NCBI RefSeq assembly: GCF_014654895.1
Contig: NZ_BNBE01000003.1
Span: 896,501-960,500, forward strand
Source of the DNA: Streptomyces filamentosus
Lineage (GTDB): Bacteria; Actinomycetota; Actinomycetes; Streptomycetales; Streptomycetaceae
Reading direction: 5' to 3'
Length of the DNA stretch: 64,000 nucleotides
Below, in pieces: positions 58,392 through 64,000 of the stretch (position 1 is the first letter of the stretch; each line of letters begins with the position of its first letter). The translations under genes were made by a program, and so were the position numbers. The notes beneath the pieces are model-generated. The model searched no databases. It worked only from the letters and a program-made list of their open reading frames with translations, and was not told the origin of the DNA.

Positions 58392-59218
58392 AACTGTGGG
58401 TCAACGGCGGGCTGTACGACGAGGAGGCCGCCCGGGTCTCGGTCCTGGACCACGGACTGACCGTCGGCGACGGCATCTTCGAGACGGTCAAGGCCGAACG
58501 CGGAGAAACGTTTGCTCTCACCCTCCACCTGGAGCGGCTGACCCGGTCCGCCCGCGGCCTCGGCCTGCCCGACCCGGACCTCGACGAGGTCCGCAGGGCC
58601 TGCGCCGCCGTCCTGGAGGCCAACCCGGTGGAGCTCGGCCGGCTCCGCATCACCTACACCGGCGGCCTCGCCCCGCTCGGCTCGGAGCGCGGCGACGCGG
58701 GCCCCGGCCTCGTCGTCGCCGTCGGCGCGACCTCCCGCCGCCCCGACACCACCGCCGTGGTCACCGTCCCCTGGACCCGCAACGAACGCGGCGCCCTCAC
58801 GGGCCTGAAGACCACCTCGTACGCGGAGAACGTCGTCGCCCTCGCCCGGGCGAAGGCGGACGGCGCCACCGAGGCCCTCTTCGGCAACACCGTCGGCCGG
58901 CTCTGCGAGGGCACCGGCTCCAACGTCTTCGTCGTGCTCGACGGCAGGATCCACACCCCGCCCGTCTCCTCCGGCTGCCTCGCCGGCATCACGCGCGCGC
59001 TGGCCGCCGAGTGGACCGGCGCCGTCGAGACCGACCTGCCCCTGGAGGTGCTGGAGACCGCCGAGGAGGTCTTCCTCACCTCCACCCTGCGGGACGTCCA
59101 GGCCGTCCACAGGGTGGACGGCCGCCGGCTCTCCGCCGAGCCCGGTCCGGTCACCGCCAAGGCCATGCGGATCTTCGAGGAGCGGGCCGCCGCCGACCGG
59201 GACCCGAAGCTCGGATAA
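58388..59218 (+). CDS. pabC: Aminodeoxychorismate lyase-like class IV aminotransferase (PabC)
   Basis: 276 residues. PLP enzyme of the BCAT/D-AAT/ADCL fold: VSVLDHGLTVGDGIFETVKA, LRITYTGGLAPLG, PLP Lys141 in GLKTTSYAENVV and CEGTGSNVFVVLDG. Cleaves aminodeoxychorismate to p-aminobenzoate and pyruvate. The alternative, a D-amino acid or branched-chain aminotransferase, is less likely given coupling to pabB. ATG 58388 overlaps the pabB stop. Confidence 0.87.
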   Translation: MKLWVNGGLYDEEAARVSVLDHGLTVGDGIFETVKAERGETFALTLHLERLTRSARGLGLPDPDLDEVRRACAAVLEANPVELGRLRITYTGGLAPLGSERGDAGPGLVVAVGATSRRPDTTAVVTVPWTRNERGALTGLKTTSYAENVVALARAKADGATEALFGNTVGRLCEGTGSNVFVVLDGRIHTPPVSSGCLAGITRALAAEWTGAVETDLPLEVLETAEEVFLTSTLRDVQAVHRVDGRRLSAEPGPVTAKAMRIFEERAAADRDPKLG

Positions 59219-59260
59219 AACCGGATGACGGGGACCGCCCCGGTGGGTAGAACACCCGTG

Positions 59261-60100
59261 ATGACCACCACCCTGCGGCCGACCGAGCCGCTCCAGCACT
59301 CCGCCGACGGCGGCCGTTCGCGCGCCTACGACATCTGCGTGAACAGCCGCCGGGTCGGCTCCGTCCGCGTCGCCACCGATCCCCACTTCGGGGCCGCCTC
59401 GGGACTGATCGAGGACCTCCGGGTCGACGAACCGGACCGGGGCAGGGGCCGGGGCACGGTCGCGGCGCTCGCCGCCGAGGAGGTGCTGCGCGGCTGGGGC
59501 TGCACGGACGTGAAGATATCGGTCCCCGAGGGGGCGGCCGCCGCCCTCGCGCTGGCCCGCGCGCTCGGCTACACCGAGCGCAGCCGCAACATGCTGAAGG
59601 AACTCGCGGACGAGCCGTCCGCGCCGGAGCCCGGCGTGGAGGTGCGGCCGATGACCGACGAGGAGTTCGCGGCCTGGGAGACCCGCGCCAGGGACGCCTT
59701 CGCGCAGAGCTGGATCGACCGGGGCGTCCCCGAGGACCAGGCCCGCGCCAAGGCCGAGGCCAGCCACCGCGAACTGCTGCCCCTGGGACTCGCCAGCCCC
59801 GGCGCGGCCCTCCACGTCGCCGTCGTCGGCGGCGAGGTCGTCGGCCACGTCTGGACCGGCGTGCGGACCCTGGAGCCGGGCGTGAGCGCGGGATACGTGT
59901 ACGACGTCGAGGTCGTTGCGGCGCAGCGCGGCAAGGGGTACGGCCGGACGCTGATGCGGCTCGCCGAGCGCGTGACGCGGGAGGCCGGGGAGACCCTGCT
60001 CGGACTGCACGTCTTCGCGGGCAACACCCCGGCGATCCGGCTGTACGAGTCGCTGGGCTACCGGACCACCCACGTCAACAGCTCCAAGCCGCTGCTCTGA
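59261..60100 (+). CDS. Tandem GNAT acetyltransferase (two domains)
   Basis: 279 residues. The first domain (about 1-115) has EDLRVDEPDRGRGRGTVAAL (acetyl-CoA loop) and a GY at ARALGYTERS. The second (about 125-279) has VYDVEVVAAQRGKGYGRTLM and VFAGNTPAIRLYESLGYRTT. Such double GNATs resemble mycothiol synthase MshD in build, but MshD signature residues were not confirmed. TAGAAC (59248-59253) 7 nt before ATG 59261 suggests leaderless. The substrate is unknown. Confidence 0.82.
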   Translation: MTTTLRPTEPLQHSADGGRSRAYDICVNSRRVGSVRVATDPHFGAASGLIEDLRVDEPDRGRGRGTVAALAAEEVLRGWGCTDVKISVPEGAAAALALARALGYTERSRNMLKELADEPSAPEPGVEVRPMTDEEFAAWETRARDAFAQSWIDRGVPEDQARAKAEASHRELLPLGLASPGAALHVAVVGGEVVGHVWTGVRTLEPGVSAGYVYDVEVVAAQRGKGYGRTLMRLAERVTREAGETLLGLHVFAGNTPAIRLYESLGYRTTHVNSSKPLL

Positions 60101-60125
60101 ACCCCGCGGGGCCCGGGGCGGAGGG

Positions 60126-60638
60126 TCAGCCGGCCAGCAGGCGGTCGGCGATCTCCTCGATCCGGGCGCGCAGGCCCTCCTGGCTCTGGCCGCCGTCGAG
60201 GCGCTCCCCGCCGATCACGTAGGTCGGGGTGCCGGTGACCTTGAGGGCCTGGCCCTCGGCCTGGTCGGCGTCGACCGTGAGCAGGTGCCGGCCGTCGATC
60301 AGGGCCGTGTCGAACTCCTCGGCGTCCAGGCCGAGTCCGGCCGCCACCTCCATGAGCACCGGCTCGCCCCGGTCCGCCAGGTCGGCGGTCCGGGCCAGCA
60401 GCGCCTCCGCGTAGGCCCACCCCCGCCCCTGGTCGGCCGCCTCCTCGGCCGCCTGGGCGGCGGCGTAGGCGTGCTTGTTCTTGGCCAGGGGGAAGTGGCG
60501 CAGCTGTACGTCGATCCGGTCGCCGTACTTCTCGCGCAGCGCGTGGACGTCGTCGAGGGCCTGGAAGCAGTCCGGGCACTGGAGGTCGAACCAGGCCTCC
60601 AGGACGACGGGGGAGGAGGGTGCGGTGGTGTCGGTCAT
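60126..60638 (-). CDS. DsbA-family thioredoxin-like protein
   Basis: 170 residues. LEAWFDLQCPDCFQALDDVH contains the redox motif C21-P-D-C24; VQLRHFPLAKNKHAYAAAQA is the DsbA helical insertion and VTGTPTYVIGGERL the cis-Pro loop. No signal peptide, so probably a cytoplasmic oxidoreductase of the FrnE/DsbA type. ATG 60638. It converges on the double-GNAT gene with 25 bp between the stops, and diverges from the membrane gene at 60884 across an 11-bp inverted repeat. Confidence 0.87.
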   Translation of the reverse strand: MTDTTAPSSPVVLEAWFDLQCPDCFQALDDVHALREKYGDRIDVQLRHFPLAKNKHAYAAAQAAEEAADQGRGWAYAEALLARTADLADRGEPVLMEVAAGLGLDAEEFDTALIDGRHLLTVDADQAEGQALKVTGTPTYVIGGERLDGGQSQEGLRARIEEIADRLLAG

Positions 60639-60675
60639 GACGGGCAGTCTTCCAGCCGGTCCGCCCCGGGCCCCA

Positions 60676-60741
60676 ATCGGCACCGGGTCGGGGCCGGGCC
60701 GGGGCGCGTCGCCGCCGGACCGGGGGCGGACCGGTGCCGAT
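60676..60741. promoter_or_regulatory. 11-bp inverted repeat in the dsbA-like/membrane gene divergent region
   Basis: ATCGGCACCGG (60676-60686) and CCGGTGCCGAT (60731-60741) are perfect arms with 44 bp of GC-rich spacer. Together with the flanking regions this is a 245-bp gap between divergent starts 60638 and 60884; no clear -10 was seen for either gene. Could be a paired regulator site spaced four helical turns apart. Confidence 0.5.
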
Positions 60742-60883
60742 CGGCGCCCGGGGCGGGACCTGAGGAGGAGATCCCGTGGGGGCCGACCCGGAGATCTCCC
60801 TGAGACCGGGCCGTGGGCGTGGCCCCCGGCGGGCGGCGCGGTGCAGGATGGAAGGGACGCATCACCCGGACCTGGAGGACCGC

Positions 60884-61309
60884 ATGCTCGCCGAGACCAT
60901 CTTCTCCGCGGTGTCCGCGGCGGGCCTGGGCATCGCCGCGATCACGGCGTACCGGAAGAAGTACCTGTCCGCGGCCCGGATCGCCGGCTGGTCGCTCGTC
61001 CCGCTGGGTCTGGTGATGACCGGTGCCGTCGAGTGGGCCTTCGACACCGTCTTCAGCCCGGTCGCCTGGGCGGGCTTCGGCGTGCTCGGCGCGGCCTGGC
61101 TGCTCCTGCTGACGACCCGGGGGGTCGAGCGGCGGCGCGGCGGCCGGAAGGCGGCCGGCGGCGGGGCGGAGCCCGCGGCGGTCGCGCCCGGGGCGTCCAC
61201 GCCGTCCCGGCAGGCCCTGGGCCGGCCCGCCGCGGCCCCGGCGTCCAGAGGCGCGGACGCCGAGGACTTCAGCGACATCGAGGCGATTCTGAAGAAGCAC
61301 GGAATCTGA
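60884..61309 (+). CDS. Small membrane protein, unknown
   Basis: 141 residues. Three hydrophobic segments (IFSAVSAAGLGIAAITAYRK, AGWSLVPLGLVMTGAVEWAF, WAGFGVLGAAWLLLLTTRG), then a long Gly/Ala/Arg-rich cytoplasmic tail ending FSDIEAILKKHGI. Unknown family. GGAGG before ATG 60884; ATG 60848 is a possible earlier start. Confidence 0.75.
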   Translation: MLAETIFSAVSAAGLGIAAITAYRKKYLSAARIAGWSLVPLGLVMTGAVEWAFDTVFSPVAWAGFGVLGAAWLLLLTTRGVERRRGGRKAAGGGAEPAAVAPGASTPSRQALGRPAAAPASRGADAEDFSDIEAILKKHGI

Positions 61310-61441
61310 CCGCTTCTGGCCGATGCCTGCCGGGCCTCGACCGGGCGGTGATCCGGAGATCCACGGGAAGGGATGAACCCTCCCCGGGAGGGGCGCTTTC
61401 GGGGCTTCCGGGGGCGCGCGGTGCGCGATCATCCCCCCGAG

Positions 61442-61624
61442 ATGCTGGATACCTCGCGGGAACCCGTCCCCGCCTCCGCCGAGCCCGCCCCCGCCGCCGA
61501 TCCTCCGGGCGAGGAACCGAGGGGCTGTCTCTTCGCGCTGTCGCAGCCGCCGCTGATGATCTTCCTGACGGTGATCGGCGCCCTGCTCCTGGCGGCGGCC
61601 CTGCACGACCTCTACGTGCTGTGA
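61442..61624 (+). CDS. Small single-span membrane protein
   Basis: 60 residues. Acidic, Pro/Ala-rich N-terminal half (VPASAEPAPAADPPGEEP) then one helix LMIFLTVIGALLLAAALHDL and VL. Unknown function. Start ATG 61442 (MLDTSREP); the in-frame extension to 61373 overlaps a hairpin. Convergent with the CGNR gene, 9 bp apart. Confidence 0.6.
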   Translation: MLDTSREPVPASAEPAPAADPPGEEPRGCLFALSQPPLMIFLTVIGALLLAAALHDLYVL

Positions 61625-61633
61625 GGCGCGGGC

Positions 61634-62191
61634 TCAGCCCGCGGCCTCCTTGCGGCGGGCCCGGTAGGCGGCCACGTGCAGGCGGTTGCCGCAGGTGCGG
61701 CTGTCGCAGTAGCGGCGGGAGCGGTTGCGGGAGAGGTCGACGAAGGCCCGGCCGCAGTCCGGCGCCTCGCAGCGGCGCAGCCGTTCGCGCTCGCCCGAGA
61801 CGACGATGAAGGCGAGCGCCATCCCGCAGTCGGCGGCCAGGTGGTCGGCGACCGAGGCGCCCGGCGCGAAGTAGTGGACGTGCCAGTCGTAGCCGTCGTG
61901 GTCGGTGAGCTGCGGGGTGGTGCCCGCGGCGGCCACCAGCTGGTTGATCAGCGGCGCCGCGATCCGCGCGTCGGGGGCGGAGAAGACCGCGGCGAAGCGG
62001 TCGCGCACCTCGCGGACCGCCCGCAGGTCCTCGGCATCCAGGTCGCCCACGCCGCTGATCCGGTGCTCGCGCACGAAGACGCCCAGCGCGTCGAGGTCCG
62101 TGAGGGTGTCCTCGCGGTCGCCCTGCGCGGCCGTGTTCATCAGATCGACGACGGTGTCGAGGGCGATCCGGGTGTCGTGGGGGATGAGCAC
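61634..62191 (-). CDS. CGNR zinc finger regulatory protein (ABATE domain)
   Basis: 185 residues. N-terminal ABATE-like stress domain (DTVVDLMNTAAQGDREDTLT, LRAVREVRDRFAAVFSAPD) and C-terminal zinc finger CEAPDCGRAFVDLSRNRSRR then YCDSRTCGNRLHVAAYRARR, the CGNR signature. Likely a DNA-binding regulator. GTG 62191 follows AGGGAG. Single gene; a 187-bp gap to ssgB. Confidence 0.88.
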   Translation of the reverse strand: MLIPHDTRIALDTVVDLMNTAAQGDREDTLTDLDALGVFVREHRISGVGDLDAEDLRAVREVRDRFAAVFSAPDARIAAPLINQLVAAAGTTPQLTDHDGYDWHVHYFAPGASVADHLAADCGMALAFIVVSGERERLRRCEAPDCGRAFVDLSRNRSRRYCDSRTCGNRLHVAAYRARRKEAAG

Positions 62192-62378
62192 GCTTCGCTC
62201 CCTGGCCGGCCGCGGGCGGCGCCCGCGGATTGCCGACGACTCTAGCGCGCCCCGGAAAAGCGCGACGGCGCCCCGCACCGCGCCGGCTGCGCGGTGGGGG
62301 CGCCGGAGGTCGTGCCGTGCGTGCCCGCGCGGCGCCGTCTCCCCGAGTCGGACGGCGCCGTGCGGCCCATGGCCTGGC

Positions 62379-62792
62379 TCAGCTGTCGGCCAGGATGTGG
62401 GAGAGCTCGGTATCGAGGTCGAAGTGCCGGTGCTCGGTGCCCGGTGGCACCGCGGCGTCGGTCCTCTTCAGGAACGACTCCAGGGCCCGCGCGGGGGCCT
62501 CGAGCAGGGCCTCGCCCTCGGGCGAGCTCAACGCGATGCAGACGACGCCCTGGCCATGACTACGAGACGGCCAGACCCGGACGTCGCCCGTGCCGGTGGG
62601 CCGGTGCAGCCCCTCGGCGAGAAGGTCGCGGGCGAAGACCCACTCGACCGTCTCCTCGGCTCCGGTGTGGAAGGTGGCGTGCACGGCGTACGGATCCGCC
62701 GTGTCATACCGCAGGCCCGCGGGTACAGGCAGTGAGGACTCGCTCGACACAACGAGGCGCAGGTGCAGCTCGCAGCTCACCACGGTGTTCAT
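62379..62792 (-). CDS. ssgB: SsgB, sporulation septation activator (SALP family)
   Basis: 137 residues. MNTVVSCELHLRLVVSSESS, YDTADPYAVHATFHTGAEET, VEWVFARDLLAEGLHRPTGT and LLEAPARALESFLKRTD are the nearly invariant SsgB sequence of streptomycetes. With SsgA it positions FtsZ for sporulation septa in aerial hyphae; unique to sporulating actinomycetes, hence strong evidence for the host. ATG 62792 is the known start. A candidate sigma-H promoter lies 58-85 nt upstream. Confidence 0.97.
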   Translation of the reverse strand: MNTVVSCELHLRLVVSSESSLPVPAGLRYDTADPYAVHATFHTGAEETVEWVFARDLLAEGLHRPTGTGDVRVWPSRSHGQGVVCIALSSPEGEALLEAPARALESFLKRTDAAVPPGTEHRHFDLDTELSHILADS

Positions 62793-62850
62793 AAGCGCCA
62801 GGGCCTTTCGCTCAGTGTGCGCTCGGGGATTCGCACGTCGGCGAAATCGA

Positions 62851-62877
62851 CATGCCACCTCCGGTGCCGTTGTAAAC
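62851..62877 (-). promoter_or_regulatory. Candidate stress-sigma (SigH-type) promoter of ssgB
   Basis: On the minus strand GTTTAC (62877-62872) and GGCATG (62856-62851) are separated by 15 bp, near the GTTT-N14-16-GGGTAT consensus. ssgB is known to depend on SigH in S. coelicolor; this assignment is tentative. Confidence 0.45.
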
Positions 62878-62981
62878 CCCTCTGTCGGTTTTGTGATCGT
62901 TCAGGTAGCTCGGACGGCGGTATGTAACTTTGGGTAATACCGCCATACCGGTGGGGCTGGTGAGTCGGGTAAATTGACCCC

Positions 62982-63404
62982 ATGAATGCGGAGAGTGACG
63001 AGCGCGCCCCCGGGTCCCAGCCCGCGGAGCAGGCCGAACTGGGATCCCGAGCACCTGAGTTCATCAAGTCCCGCCGGGGCCTCCACCTGAGCTGGCAGGT
63101 CGGCGTCTTCATCGTGGGGCTCGCCGTGATCGTGGCGGGCATCCTCATGCTGGTCTTCCCCGGACCCGGCTGGCTCGTCATCTTCGGCGGCATGGCGATC
63201 TGGGCGACCGAGTTCGTCTGGGCGCAGATCGTGCTCCGCTGGACCAAGCGCAAGGTCACCGAGGCGGCCCAGCGCGCCCTCGATCCCAAGGTCCGCCGCC
63301 GCAACATCACCCTCACCGTCATCGGCCTGGTGATCATCGCGGCCCTGCTGGGCTGGTACCTGTGGAAGTTCGGCCTCGTCATGCCCTGGAAGATCGAGGA
63401 GTGA
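62982..63404 (+). CDS. TIGR02611 family (PGPGW-domain) membrane protein
   Basis: 140 residues. Two hydrophobic helices around LMLVFPGPGWLVIFGGMAIW (the PGPGW motif) and a third near the C-terminus (LTVIGLVIIAALLGWYLW). Family function unknown, but the genes are common in Actinobacteria. TAAATT (62970-62975) ends 6 nt before ATG 62982 and so suggests a leaderless mRNA. Divergent from ssgB across 190 bp. Confidence 0.88.
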   Translation: MNAESDERAPGSQPAEQAELGSRAPEFIKSRRGLHLSWQVGVFIVGLAVIVAGILMLVFPGPGWLVIFGGMAIWATEFVWAQIVLRWTKRKVTEAAQRALDPKVRRRNITLTVIGLVIIAALLGWYLWKFGLVMPWKIEE

Positions 63405-63415
63405 TCGCCGGGTGG

Positions 63416-63445
63416 TTCGAAGGCCCCGCTGACATGCGGTAATGT
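63416..63445 (+). promoter_or_regulatory. Promoter of tRNA-Val(CAC)
   Basis: TTCGAA (63416-63421), 18-bp spacer, TAATGT (63440-63445), tRNA 5' end 14 nt later. Confidence 0.5.
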
Positions 63446-63458
63446 TTGCGGTGCGCCG

Positions 63459-63533
63459 GGGCGATTAGCTCAGCGGGAGAGCACTTCGTTCACACCGAAG
63501 GGGTCACTGGTTCGATCCCAGTATCGCCCACCA
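63459..63533 (+). tRNA. tRNA-Val(CAC), CCA encoded
   Basis: Acceptor GGGCGAT/ATCGCCC, D-arm TAGCTCAGCGGGAGAGC, anticodon loop TTCACAC (CAC), T-arm GGTTCGATCC, discriminator A, CCA encoded at 63531-63533. Reads GUG codons, the second most used Val codon here. Confidence 0.96.
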
Positions 63534-63539
63534 CCCGGC

Positions 63540-63578
63540 CCGAGGGCCCGGAGACGACCACCGTCTCCGGGCCCTCGG
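63540..63578 (+). terminator. Terminator after tRNA-Val(CAC)
   Basis: Perfect 17-bp stem (63540-63556/63562-63578, core CCGAGGGCCCGGAGACG), loop ACCAC. It is also downstream of the converging membrane gene and may serve both. Confidence 0.85.
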
Positions 63579-63597
63579 CACGTCCCGGCCCTCCGGC

Positions 63598-64000
63598 TCA
63601 TCCCATCCGGGCCAGCCGCTCCCGCAGCGCCCGCGCCTCCCGCAGCCGCCGCTCGTACGTGGCCCCCACGGCGAGCAGCAGCAGCCCCGCGGCCGCCGGC
63701 GGCAGCCAGCGCGGCAGCGCGCCGACCAGCTGCACCACGTACGGCGCCAGCTCGTGCACCCCCACCAGGACGAGCGCCACCCCGCCCAGGACCAGCGGCG
63801 CCTGGAGCCGGAACCGCGCCCCGAGCAGCGTCACCGCCAGCGCCCCCGCCCCCAGGAGCAGCGGACGCACCCAGGCCGGGTCCGACCAGACCGCCACCAG
63901 CCCCGGCAGCAGCGTGATCCCCAGCCCCGGCCCGTACGCGGCCCAGGACGAGACCGCCGGGTCCCGGCGCCGCCGCAGCACCCCCACCACCAGCGCGGGC
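63598..64000 (-). CDS. C-terminal part of a large integral membrane protein, 5'-truncated by window edge
   Basis: Frame is open to base 64000; the first start (GTG 63990) is internal, since ALVVGVLRRRRDPAV runs through it. Visible: SSWAAYGPGLGITLLPGLVA, PLLLGAGALAVTLLGARFR, LVLGGVALVLVGVHELAPYV, WLPPAAAGLLLLAVGATYER, i.e. four or more helices and a basic end. Resembles the C-terminus of the large Streptomyces membrane proteins of the SCO7613 type; function unknown. Confidence 0.7.
   Translation of the reverse strand, partial: PALVVGVLRRRRDPAVSSWAAYGPGLGITLLPGLVAVWSDPAWVRPLLLGAGALAVTLLGARFRLQAPLVLGGVALVLVGVHELAPYVVQLVGALPRWLPPAAAGLLLLAVGATYERRLREARALRERLARMG

Overview
The window is high-GC actinobacterial chromosome, almost certainly Streptomyces: very high third-position GC, frequent GTG starts, many leaderless genes, TAT-signal enzymes, an SsgB sporulation protein, an SseB-like protein, DUF1844/DUF1918 and TIGR02611 proteins. 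Gene order (infC-rpmI-rplT, pheST, argCJBDR, argH, metNIQ, cobL/cobT/cobA, pabBC, ssgB) matches from memory the SCO1541-SCO1602 part of the S. coelicolor core; this was not checked by any search. No insertion sequence, prophage, CRISPR array or biosynthetic cluster was seen.

Layout. 1-1.8 kb: 3' end of a mycosin-type protease and an SseB-like gene. 1.8-10 kb: translation block, with DUF1844, infC-rpmI-rplT behind a leader that contains an attenuator-like hairpin, an rRNA 2'-O-methyltransferase, an orphan PAS histidine kinase and pheST. 10-25 kb: mixed regulatory and enzymatic genes (SpoIIE-type phosphatase, NsdA-like TPR regulator, Nudix hydrolase, hydroxybutyryl-CoA dehydrogenase, TAT-secreted glycosylhydrolase, EamA exporter divergent from a MocR regulator, acetyltransferase, degenerate histidine phosphatase, RlmG-like methyltransferase, ECF41-type sigma factor, M48 protease, MarR pair). 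25-34.5 kb: arginine genes argCJBDR, translationally coupled, and the separate argH, each with a promoter overlapping a candidate ARG box. 34.6-41 kb: TetR/MFS efflux pair, PlsC-like acyltransferase, GDPD, sigma-like protein, acetyltransferase and two small membrane proteins. 41-44 kb: methionine importer metNIQ preceded by a probable leaderless 28-codon leader peptide ending in Met/Cys codons. 45-52 kb: cobalamin genes cobL, a BluB-CobT fusion and a CysG-like cobA. 52-57 kb: a second SpoU methyltransferase, a Ser/Thr kinase, small proteins and a tRNA array Gly(GCC)-Cys(GCA)-Val(GAC)x4 on the minus strand. 57-64 kb: pabBC, a double-GNAT protein, a DsbA-like protein, small membrane proteins, a CGNR regulator, ssgB, tRNA-Val(CAC) and the end of a large membrane protein.

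The most interesting signals are regulatory or structural rather than new enzyme systems: the Met/Cys leader peptide and the TGTCCG/CGGACA palindrome in front of metNIQ; a nested dyad around the argH ARG box; the infC leader with a probable AUC start codon; and several local tandem repeats (86, 21, 15, 35 and 102 bp periods), two of which involve gene 3' ends and one of which multiplied a tRNA-Val gene. All functional names rest on motifs read by eye.
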